Origin: Oasisia sp. SBJ-2009
Lineage: Eukaryota > Annelida > Polychaeta > Sabellida > Siboglinidae
Assembly: GCA_964017155.1 (NCBI GenBank)
Contig: OZ024854.1
Span: 51,997,596-52,061,595, forward strand
Length of the DNA stretch: 64,000 bases
Direction: 5' to 3'
Shown here: piece by piece, positions 25,101 through 33,700 of the stretch
Position numbering within the stretch: position 1 is the stretch's first letter
How the letters are laid out: the number at the start of each line of letters is the position of its first letter
Translations under genes and position numbers: made by a program
Notes under the pieces: generated by a model
What the model was told of the DNA's origin: nothing
Databases searched by the model: none
What the model saw: only the letters and a program-made list of their open reading frames with translations

Positions 25101-26533
25101 GCAACTTAGTTATGGTAACACACAGTGTGTGTCCACCATGAGTATTGATTACATAATTCATAGTTTCAATGAAAATGTACACTAACCAGTGTGTACATTT
25201 GGGGAATCCAGTCGGGATGTAGTTGGTGAGTAACCATCTACGTGTGAGGCTGTGAATGAGAACACTGTGCTGGGGTTCCAGGGTGACGAGTTGACCCAGT
25301 TCCTGATGTCATCCTACCTGCCCACTCTCAACCTGTCTGCAGAATTTAGTCAGGTGAGATTCTGATAAAGTAGTTTCACACAATACCTTTGTTTGTCCTA
25401 TGTTGTGAAAATAAAACCAATTTAGAATGGGTGTCAACTGGTAATTTATTTATGTGTATTGCCTACTTATATTGGCCTGGTTTTGCCACACTTCAAGGAC
25501 TGTTTTACAGACTCATGTTGAATTTGTGAAAACATATATTATAATTAAGGCAATCAGAGGTTAAGAAACAGGTGAATTACTAAAAAAGATGTTGCACAAA
25601 GAACCGTAAGTGTCATGCGATTTCAAGAAATTTTTATTTTTCTCTCGCACAGGAATTCTGTCAGGCCCTCAAGTCAGATCCGAAGATATTTAGAAGCTAT
25701 TTTAAGGTGAGTGGTTTTAATTGTGAAATGATGCAAGTGTAACTTGCAATGGTATTCAGTTGTTCTGAGTTGTCCAACTGTATGGAGGAGGAACTACTTA
25801 TTACAACCAACACGCACTCCAGTCTCACCTCACCAGATTATAGCCAGAAATAGACACAGCAAACTGTTTTTAATCTGCAAAAATTATTACACTTATCTAC
25901 ACAGTTAATTCGCACGTTTTCTGTCTTATTGTTCTTCTAACTTCACTTTCATCTTCATGCACCTTTTTAGCATTGCTAAAGCATTGGGGCTGTATGGAGT
26001 ATACGAACGAAGGACAACTGTGTACCCTCTCCTCTGTTTTCGTCTGTTTTTACTGTCATAACATTGGTTCTCAACATTTTGTTTTTTGTAAAGCTTATTT
26101 CACAGCAGTATGTATTGCCTTCATTGTTTTCGAAGGTAGAAAAACAGTAGTTCTGTTGTTTTTAATGTAGACTTGTTATGCAATATAAATACTTGAATAT
26201 GACTTTAGACAGCTAACATTTTATTTTTCTTGTAATTTGGCATTTGTGGCCTCATATGTTTCACTGCATGGAAAACAGCTGAGTTCATGCTCACAAACAG
26301 ATAAGTCAAATTATATATATTAATAGTGTCTTTAAAATGCATTTAGGGAGTCAGGTTATCAGAATATTGTTTATACCCTAAGCATGTTTACAATTCAAAA
26401 TCAGACTTTATATTCGTTAAGTACTTGCAGCGTTTGTGAAACCAAGTCACTGACTCACAGAAGGTAATGTGAATGGTTGGTTTCACATTGGTTTTTATTG
26501 TTTCAGCAATTCTTCACGCGTGCCAAGTCGTGA
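1362..26533 (+). CDS. XPOT: exportin-T (tRNA nuclear export receptor), 25 coding exons
   Basis: Karyopherin of the importin-beta/exportin family that carries mature tRNA out of the nucleus with Ran-GTP. Coding exons: 1362-1424, 3971-4056, 4487-4543, 4935-5004, 5457-5675, 7136-7219, 7754-8023, 8764-8846, 9384-9579, 10000-10062, 10569-10640, 13771-13899, 16321-16389, 17324-17443, 17910-18007, 18409-18574, 20028-20170, 21829-22114, 22781-22970, 23456-23572, 24179-24297, 24688-24735, 25282-25353, 25653-25706, 26507-26533. All phases close, giving 2901 nt and 966 aa; the human protein is about 962. Diagnostic family blocks include MAIDSDVVDRDIVHT and the N-terminal exportin region (exon 5), GAYVSWIDINLIANDRF (exon 7), FFETIVRYDRFF (exon 14), DDQLFIYETASILIV (exon 16), KQCGCVEAYTETL and CLGTEVLPFIP (exon 18), and FDIADAQTVL (exon 21). 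The start is ATGATG; the second ATG aligns with the usual family start. Intron 4 uses a GC donor. The gene appears intact, and all large insertions are intronic. The 5' UTR and the poly(A) site are not resolved. Confidence 0.97.
1490..3642 (+). mobile_element. hAT-like non-autonomous element with CAATTCC-rich ends, copy 1 (interrupted)
   Basis: Lies in XPOT intron 1. Both ends consist of degenerate CAATTCC/CAATTC runs (about 1490-1640 and 3470-3640). The middle right part (about 3110-3440) matches the corresponding part of the element at 38093-39008 in long stretches. The right end (GACCCCAGCC, about 3633-3642) corresponds to the terminus of that copy; the left terminus is too decayed to place. 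A piggyBac-like element (1831-2869) has inserted into it, so this copy is older. Confidence 0.7.
1831..2869 (+). mobile_element. piggyBac-like non-autonomous element, copy 1
   Basis: Flanked by TTAA at 1827-1830 and 2870-2873. Terminal inverted repeats begin CCCTGCGATCGGCCAG on the left and CCCTGGGACCGGCCAG on the right (reverse complement). Just inside the right end is a perfect 20-bp palindrome around GATTAATC (2837-2856). TTAA duplication plus CCC termini is the piggyBac superfamily signature. No transposase is encoded; small minus-strand frames (about 2200-2451) show no recognised domain. It is homologous along its length to the element at 10696-11728 and in the same orientation. Confidence 0.85.
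5005..5456 (+). other. XPOT intron 4 with a GC-AG splice pair
   Basis: The exon ends AGTCAG and the intron begins GCAAGT, a full match to the strong GC donor consensus; the acceptor is CAACAG at 5451-5456. The only nearby GT (AAGTCAGG) would break the reading frame, whereas the GC donor joins phase 0 to phase 0 and gives a protein continuous with the exportin-T family. Confidence 0.85.
5699..6191. mobile_element. TTAA-flanked MITE, 493 bp, in XPOT intron 5
   Basis: TTAA lies on both sides (5695-5698 and 6192-6195). Near-perfect inverted termini of about 45 bp start AGCGACATGGTCCGTTCGTG (5699 onward and reversed before 6191), with a few added T/A bases in the right arm. There is no coding capacity. 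The superfamily is undetermined: the TTAA target fits piggyBac or Sola3-like transposases, but the ends lack the CCC of the other TTAA elements here. Confidence 0.8.
6196..7135 (+). other. rest of XPOT intron 5, no feature seen
   Basis: AT-rich intronic DNA between the MITE and exon 6. I see no exon, repeat array or RNA gene in it. XPOT introns 6-10 (7220-9999 and 10063-10568) likewise show no recognisable feature beyond ordinary splice sites. Confidence 0.5.
10696..11728 (+). mobile_element. piggyBac-like non-autonomous element, copy 2
   Basis: Inserted in XPOT intron 11, 56 bp past the donor of exon 11. Inverted termini CCCTGCAGGTGACCAAG (left) and CCCTGCAGGTGACCAGG (right, reversed). It is flanked on both sides by TTAG (10692-10695 and 11729-11732) rather than TTAA. 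It shares long blocks with copy 1, for example AATAAAAATCATAACT near the left end and a GGGCCGA..CGGCCC palindrome near the right. Length is 1033 bp against 1039 bp for copy 1. No intact transposase. Confidence 0.85.
12133..13770 (+). repeat. 63-bp minisatellite, 26 units, made of XPOT exon 12's acceptor and start
   Basis: Exactly 26 x 63 bp precede the real exon 12, with no net indel. Each unit reads GATCC(A/G)GAACTT(ACC/GTC/GCC)CTG and on to GATCTC, which is the first 42 nt of exon 12. It is followed by a 21-nt T/G-rich stretch (TTGAGACTGTTGTGTTTG) ending in TAG or CAG. So 25 of the 26 units begin immediately after a plausible 3' splice site. In the XPOT frame a unit encodes DPELVLLVVHEVIS and then TGA. 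The genuine exon differs by continuing with CCCAGACAATG instead of TTGAGACTG. Confidence 0.97.
14079..16086. mobile_element. TIR element in XPOT intron 12, interrupted by a hAT
   Basis: The left end (about 14079-14110) reads GTGACGTGTTCTAATGAAAT and continues GAGTCGTATGTCA. The same sequence occurs inverted at the right, split by the hAT-like insertion: 14923-14949 and then 16072-16086. Without the insertion the element is about 0.88 kb. It sits beside AT-repeat DNA on both sides, so the target duplication cannot be read. No coding region is seen. Confidence 0.7.
14950..16071. mobile_element. hAT-like non-autonomous element, 1.12 kb
   Basis: A perfect 8-bp target duplication GTTAGAAC flanks it (14942-14949 and 16072-16079). 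The inverted termini are TAGGGGTGGGACGATA and TAGGGATGTGACGATTA, typical of hAT elements (8-bp duplication, termini around AGGGGTGG). There is no transposase frame. A diverged relative of its right half occurs at about 47636-47884. Confidence 0.88.
16087..16134. repeat. (TA)n microsatellite
   Basis: Uninterrupted TA dinucleotides directly after the right end of the nested transposon in XPOT intron 12. Confidence 0.95.
16421..16873. mobile_element. putative TIR element with TCAGGGAAA motifs in XPOT intron 13
   Basis: Begins GGTTGCCACTGGTCAGGG and ends with the inverted counterpart around GAGTGACAACCCAGG. Direct copies of GTCAGGGAAAAGTCAGGGAA lie near both ends (about 16438 and 16825). The duplicated target is not clear. 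No coding. Confidence 0.55.
18598..18995. mobile_element. putative short repeat element with CTTGAA motifs in XPOT intron 16
   Basis: Both ends carry repeated CTTGAAAAGCCTTGAAT-type motifs (about 18616-18710 and 18918-18972). The outer ends around GGTCCATGCAGG and GTCCGTACACA (reversed) look like decayed inverted termini. No coding sequence. Confidence 0.45.
19086..19418 (-). mobile_element. tRNA-derived SINE in XPOT intron 16
   Basis: On the minus strand the head resembles a tRNA: an A-box-like TGGCTCAAGGGTAGAGC and a B box GGTTCGAATCC (19347-19416 region). The body contains CTGGAGCAATG-type sequence, and the tail ends AGTATCCAGTCCTCAGG / TTATATAGCGCAG in + orientation. The same tail recurs at 35410-35480, and most of the body recurs at 49184-49465. 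The anticodon arm does not fold canonically, so this is a SINE and not a tRNA gene. Confidence 0.8.
20825..21815. repeat. compound palindromic microsatellite complex in XPOT intron 17
   Basis: About ten forward units of GTATCTACCTGTTGTACACC plus TATACATG(TATG)n run from 20873 to 21280. They are followed by (ACGT)n at 21283-21388, then about five inverted copies (ACAGGTAGATACACATACAT) to 21615, then a second (ACGT)n at about 21630-21729, then two forward copies to 21815. The tract stops 13 bp before the exon 18 acceptor (21828). Each (ACGT)n is self-complementary and lies at a turning point of the inversion. Confidence 0.95.
22595..22755 (-). mobile_element. 5'-truncated LINE tail in XPOT intron 18
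   Basis: Reverse complement of the 3' end of the LINE at 58.7-61.0 kb. It includes the last codons (the frame encoding YLRRAGYI), the segment with GGACAAGGAAGCCC..TTGGCTTATC in + orientation, and the GGTGGCAAT motif. It is antisense to XPOT and lies 25 bp from the exon 19 acceptor. Confidence 0.85.
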
Positions 26534-29500
26534 CATACGTGGCGTCAGCAGTGCTGGTCGACCAGTGACAACCACGGCAGTCAGAGTGAGCGAACAATCT
26601 GACCGCAAAGTGTCTTTCATTTAGGCTATATCAGTATCAAGTCAGCAGTTGAGTTGTGCCAGGCCCAGGATTAAACACAAGCCATCAAATTGTCAGATAA
26701 TACTAACTTATTCATGTTGAAACAATAATGAGAATTCTTGCTTTGTTGATATTAAGCAAATTAATTTCTCTTAAATAATAAATAATCAAACAAACTATAG
26801 ACTTTAATATATTCATATACGTAAAATTAGCACGGAAAGGTCCTGTCGTTGACCATTTAAAATTAATGCCATCATTATGGTGTCTTTGGCATCTAGCAAT
26901 TTGTCAAGCACTTCATAAAATATACGTATACTCTTCAGAAATGTCACATCTTAGTGATACAATTAATATCACTTCAAATTAATCAGTCATGTCTGAGAAT
27001 AAACTAAAAGGTTGTGTAGGCATAATGCAATGGACTGAAATTGATTTAGATGAACTGTGTAGCATAGCGAATAAAAATGTGTATAGGGGTCATTGTTAAA
27101 GATGCATAGTATTATCTAGTATCGGCCAGTTAGTGTTCATGGTGTCAAATGTCTTTGTTGCAATGACATTGTTCAAATAAGACGTTTTAAAAGACTGAAA
27201 CTACAATCGTCCTACACTGGACAAAGAGTGTTCCATGCCTGCTGTTTATTGTACATAACACTGAGGTCATTTCTAGACTTGGTTTATTCGTTATGTATGC
27301 TCATGATATATGCAAGCAAAGTGTCTGTAATATATAATTTCTGCCTTATTGACATTGTCTTGAATGTTGTTTATGATAACATCTGATGATGAACAGCTTG
27401 AAAGAAGCCTGTTGCTGTCAAGACAGTTAATTGTGATATTTGATATATTGACATGGGTATTTATGCATTTCAGTTTGCTTGTACTATTGTTTGCTGAATA
27501 CAGCTGTATATTTAAATTACAGATGATTATCATAACTTCCAGGGCCTATTTCCACAAGTTCAGCCGTGTGGTTTTCATTTTCAATAGGTATATTTAAATG
27601 GAGACAAAATCTTCAATTTCATTGTGAAAACTATAATGATTATATTCTAATTTTTTTTTTAATTAGGTTTCGTAACATCAGTTTATGTACTGAAATGTGA
27701 TTTTCATCCAAAGGGCAGCCTTTAAAGAAATTCTCATATCTTGGAATATCGACCCATCTGTATTATTACTTGTAAATTATTCATATCATGGACATGAGTT
27801 GTGCAGTTGTTAACATTTGAACTGGTCCTTGACATATCGTGCTCAGGTGGTGCACCGGATTGGTTGATTTAGCTATATATGAATCGGTGGCAGGTTGTAC
27901 ATAATGTCGAAAGCCTGAAGTTGGGTGGGAGCAGTTAACTTATTATTTTTGAAGGTTGATATTCACGACCCAGCAGGAAAACAGCAAATGGTGTCGCAGT
28001 CCACCAAAAGGTAACTGTGTTGGAAGGTTCACATATTCCACTATCTCTGTAGTGTACAGATCTGGCCAAAGCGTACAGCTTGACAGATTAGACCCTAGAT
28101 CCAGCTGACTATGAAATATCGCAAAATGTTCTACACAATGGTGGGCATGTTTACTGTATATACCTTTCAGCAGTTGTAAAAGTTACATTTGCAATGTTTT
28201 TGGTGGGTCGTTTGGACACTGCAGCTTGAGGAACCATCACGAGATAAGTTTTTGGTGACTGTCTAGAATCATACTTGTTACATTGATGTGTCAATAAGTC
28301 TCCAGGGTGCCGTGGTCGGTGTCGGCGTCGGCTTGTGAAGCGTGTAAATAGTGTACATAGTTGTAATCCCAGCAGCGTTTATTGTGCCTAGTCTTATCCA
28401 GTTGTTCGTCTCTTTCCTGCACCAGGGGCGAGTCTGTTTTTTTTCTTTCTGACTGTCCAATCGCATTCCCTCCGTGCGTTCACCCCTGTTTGTAGGCTTC
28501 ACCAAATTTCTGAGGAGCCTCTCCTGCATACCACTCCGCCAAAGCATACGAACCTATCACTTAGTTTCACCCCCTATAGGTGTATTTGCGGCCTTTTCTT
28601 CTGAGACGTCGATAAACCATGACAGTTAGTGTTTTTTATATTGCATTAGTGTAACCGTTACTTTTGTTAATGTCAAATGTTATGAAGTGTATTTTACATG
28701 CTGGCTGCTGTGTTGTATGTTACAGTAACAACTTCTAATGCAAACACTGCTGGCATGTATTTGATGAAAGCAGGAGAAATATGTAGTAACGGAAAGTGTG
28801 TCTCAACTAGTACATTTATCACAACGGCAGTCACACAGGTGCTAATTTTTTTCTCAGTAGTGTGAACTCTCAATGTGACAAACCAGATATCAGTCTATCC
28901 GGAAAATTATTTAAACATTTGAATGTGAAAACTCAAACACTTGCCTGTTTTATTGACCATAAAATTTATTATTGGCTAACAAATCTGGTACACAAAGAAA
29001 TTATTTATATTCTCTCAAGTTTGGGACGGTTGATGTTTTTATGTTGTCATTGGATTTTGTTACATCAGTGGTGATGTATGTTTTAAAGATGGATTTGTTA
29101 AATTTGCTTATATTTTATGTTACTCTGTTAATAAAAAATACCAAGAAGTTTTGTTTTAATATTCAATGGATACCATGGTAGGATCAGCGACACTGCAAAC
29201 AAAATTTGATAAATATGAGTTAGACCAGTTACTGCAGATTTGTTCAGTGTGAATTTCACCTTATAACCTGTTCAGATCAGCACGTCTTAAAGCAAGTACT
29301 TCAAAGTAAATCTGCACCAGATTGTGTATTGCAAATACAACACCTCATTTCTTGGTTCACTCCTGCTCTGTACAGCAACAATGTGCCTATTGTGATGTAC
29401 TTTTCAATTGTCTTCGGTTTCCAGTAACCTTTTTTCATAAGCCAGGGAGATGAGTGAGCAACATACAAAAGTCTGAGTTAGGGCTATATAAAGTTGATTG

Positions 29501-30694
29501 AATAATGTGCCAATAATACATTTGCATAAGGTTTCCTTTTCAATATACCTGTAAGGATTGCAATTTCTCTTACCTTTATCAGGTGAGACATCCTATTTAG
29601 AGATGGCAGCTGTTTCAACATTTTACTGTCCAAAGTGACAAACTGATGTACAAGAGTGATTGAAAGTTGATGTATTATGTTGCTCACAATAACCTATTTG
29701 TGAAAAGGAAGAAAACCAGACAATTGCCATTTCAAGATAACACTGAGGCCAGAAATGTTTGACCGTTCTCCTACATGGCGAATCAGGACAGGAAAACCAA
29801 GATACATTGGTGTGCATATTGATGGGTTTGCTCTGGCATTGAATGCTGCAAGTTACAGATTAATCTCATGAGAATAGCTGTAGTAGATATATATAATTAT
29901 ATATATTTTATTACCAAAATATATAAGTATTATTAACAAAACTTATACTGGTTGCATTGTTAAATGTAGCAGGCATTGTGAGCACAATGAATCTATAATG
30001 TAGTCAGCTGCTGGAGCATCTTGTCATAAATAGATGAGGTTTGACCACTGGATGGTGTTGCTCTTTTTGTTCACGTTTACAGGCAAGCAAATATGTATCT
30101 TGCACTCTGCCAGGTATTGTTCAAGCGAATTTCACTGTTTCTGTATATATATTATCAATGTAATAAAACATGAAACATGTCTGTCATTCTGTTGTCAATG
30201 CAAACAAGTTGTTATTGTTTACAATCCCACTTTAACTGCCATGCAGCTGAGTACGTAAGTGTTTAAACCAATGCCAGCTGATTAGATCGCTATACTCCGG
30301 TGAACAGAATTTCTCTATGTTGAGTCCACACACACACACAAGACGTCATTTGGGTGAACAAGCATTTAGTGTGACCGCTCCAACTATGTGGACTTGCAAT
30401 TGCAGCGTCTGTCTTCAACAACAGTGTCAACTGCTGTCTTTAAAATTAAGCTTTAAAACTCCTCTGTCTTGTTAAAAACAGTACAGCATTGAGCCTATTG
30501 GAATGACGCTTTATAAATTTAACAATTCGTTTTGAAGAGCTAAAAGCAAGCCGTATTACAATGTCATACAATACACAAACTGACATCAGTAAGCCTGTAC
30601 TTCACAGTCACCGGAATATCATCGCCTGATGAAGCTAATCTTCATACACAACAGGGAAACTTAAAAGTAGCAATGATAAAAGTAGTTACTGTAG
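26534..30694 (+). other. XPOT 3' UTR and convergent intergenic DNA
   Basis: No further exon of a recognisable gene. Candidate poly(A) signals for XPOT include AATAAA in the context GAGAATAAACT (about 27000) and later AT-rich sites; none can be chosen without transcripts. The remaining frames are short and unrecognised. A short dispersed motif at about 30272-30320 recurs at about 39592-39640. Confidence 0.5.
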
Positions 30695-30700
30695 TTTATT
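30695..30700 (-). terminator. QNG1 poly(A) signal
   Basis: AATAAA on the minus strand (TTTATT on +), 24 bp beyond the QNG1 stop codon. This suggests a very short 3' UTR. Confidence 0.6.
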
Positions 30701-30724
30701 TTAGATGACTCATATTCAGTATAA

Positions 30725-33700
30725 TCAATAATAGATACATCGTATCTTGTGGATGGGTATGTGGTCAGTCTCAGCGGCGTGGTCACGTCTGTAGTCCCAC
30801 AGGTAGTGGTCAACCAGAATAGCATTGACCATCACTGCCGAGTCCAACTTCTTGGATGCCAGTGATTTTCTAACCTCTTCTACAATCAGCTGAAATGCAA
30901 CAATGGCACAGTCGGCTGAATGATGTAGAACTGTACCACCAGTTGAATGGGACACTTGTACAATCAGTTAAATGGGACACTTGTACAATCAGCTGAATGG
31001 GACACTTGTACAATCAGCTGAATGGGACATTTGTACAATCAGCTGAATGGGACACTTGTACAATCAGGCTGAATGGGACGCTTGTACAATCAGCTGAATG
31101 GGACATTTGTACAATCAGCTGAATGGGACATTTGTACAATCAGCTGAATGGGACACTTGTACAATCAGCTGAATGGGACATTTGTACAATCAGCTGAATG
31201 GGACACTTGTACAATCATTTGAATGGGACACTTGTACAATCAGGAGACTAAGTCACTTGTACAATCAGCTGAATGGGACACTTGTTCAATCAGCTGAATG
31301 GGACACTTGTACAATCAGTTGAATGGGACACTTGTACAATCAGGAGACTGAGTCACTTGTACAATCAGCTGAATAGGACATTTGTACAATCAGCTTAATG
31401 GGACACTTGTTCAATCAGCTGAATTGGACACATGTACAATCAGTTGAATGGGACACTTGTACAATCAGTTGAATGGGACACTTGTACAATCAGCCGAATG
31501 GGACACTTGTACAATCAGTTGAATGGGACACTTGTACAATCAGCCGAATGGGACACTTGTACAATCAGCCGAATGGGACACTTGTACAATCAGCTGAATG
31601 GGACACTTGTACAATCAGCCGAATGGGACACTTGTTCAATCAGCTGAATGGGACACTTGTACAATCTGTTAAATAGGACAACTGTACAATCAATCAGCTG
31701 AAAGGGGCATTTGTACAATCAGCTGAATGGGACACTTGTACAATCAGTTGAATGGGACACTTGTACAATCAGCCGAATGGGACACTTGTTCAATCAGCTG
31801 AATGGGGACATTTGTACAATCTGTTAAATAGGACAACTGTACAATCAATCAGCTGAAAGGGGCGTTTGTACAATCAGCCGAATGGGACAAGTGTACTATC
31901 GATTTTAAATACAACAATTTGTGACTGCAACAGGCCTAATGGGACAATGATAAAATGTGAGATAATTACACAGCCAGTTAAAGGGGGGCAGTTGACACTG
32001 AGACAACTACATAGTCAGTCAAATGGCACAACTGCATAATCATCTGAGAGAGAACAGTCTACAAGTTATCCAAAGCATACGGTATAATCTCGCTTGTAAG
32101 GCCGGGAAAACCAATACATTCAAATGACATGACGCTAAACCTTATCTTTTAAAAAGCTTGTAGACATAGAATAAGTGATAACAGTTTCTCTGGAATTATC
32201 TCAGCTCGCAGTTTGCGGAATTGAGTGATATGCAATGATTTTCGTAAACACACAATATTCTAAGAGGTGTCTGCTTCATTTCACAGTCAATATGTGGTAA
32301 ATGAGTTTTTATTTCACTGTAAAATTATTTAATTGCTTCCCTTCAAGACAGACACTTTATGAGAATGCAGAGATCCTCACCTCCACCGCCCATATGGAGC
32401 AGCCTCGGATCTCCACCTCCAGTCTGTCTCCACTCTCAAACAGTGTGTCTGAAACAGCAAACCCCTGTAAGACCAGTGACCCCACCTGGCGGATAATAAG
32501 GTCAACCCTGGAGGATAACATACACACTAACTGTATTTCAAAACGGCCACTTAGAACAAGTTTTACTGGATGTTTACCTCAACCGAGTTTTGAGTTTCAC
32601 CAACAACTATTTCATGTCATGAGCTTTGTCAGTGGATGAGCTTTACATCCATCTGATTAAGACCGATATGTAATAATAATTGTTAAGGTGCTAACTCCGA
32701 CTTGATACATCAGTATCTATTGAAACAGGTCAAACTAATGGAAATTCTGTTTTCACAACATTAGTTCTACAAAAGAAAATATGTTTTCCTTACAAACTTT
32801 AGTTGTGATTAAATGAAAAAAATTATGTGCACTTGTATTTGAAAAGTTCAGTGTTTGTAGCAATGCAACCTGATTGGTTGATGGCAAAGGAATGGAAATT
32901 TGCACATCCACATTATGTAGCAATGGCTACAGTAGAATTGCAACAATACAACAATTTTCTAATGCTAAAGTGACAGAAAATAAAGCAAACATCCAAGCAT
33001 CTACCAACCTTTTGCCAGTGTCTCATTTAATTTGTCTGAATACTGCAGAGCACCCAGCCAAACTAACACTTGTGGGATCCTGGAGCAACAAAACTTGACA
33101 TTAATAATGATATTACACCACACCATACTAGCACCAGTGAGAGACTATATGGGTATGTTTATTTTTAATATATTTATATCCTAAACTTTAAATTAAACTG
33201 CAACTATCCAGGATATCATTTTCTGAATATTATTGTGGAAGCAGACATACATGTTAAAGAGTCACTGTATGGGATTGAACCTTCCACTCATAACGGCAAA
33301 ATTTGGCCGACCCGCGAGGAGGCAGCACCGTCAGTACCTAAATATATCTTGTTGACGTTTGAATCAAACACGGACACGCGCCACTCTTTTCCAATCTATT
33401 ACAGATGTTTCCACAACTGCACTGTCCAGGATCACTTTTAAAAGCCATGAGTTAAAAATAGCAACAACAGTTATCACGCGGCACGCTTGTCTTGTCAGTT
33501 GTCGCAGTTTTGTCCACCACTCGGCTGCGCAACATCGTCAACGTCAACAAGATATTTTTACGTACTGATGGTGCTGCCTCTCGCAGGTTGGCCAAATTTT
33601 GCCGTTTCGCGTGGATGGTTCAATCGCATACAGTGTCCGTTTAAATGTAGCAAGTGAAAATATAAGAAACACACAAATTATTATAATGGGGCATGTAAAC

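Noticed and set aside
31432..31676. Frames of [11 protein letters not shown] repeats
   Set aside because: Translation of the 25-bp intronic minisatellite.
30957..31900. CRISPR-like array
   Set aside because: Units are contiguous and there are no unique spacers; it lies in a metazoan intron.
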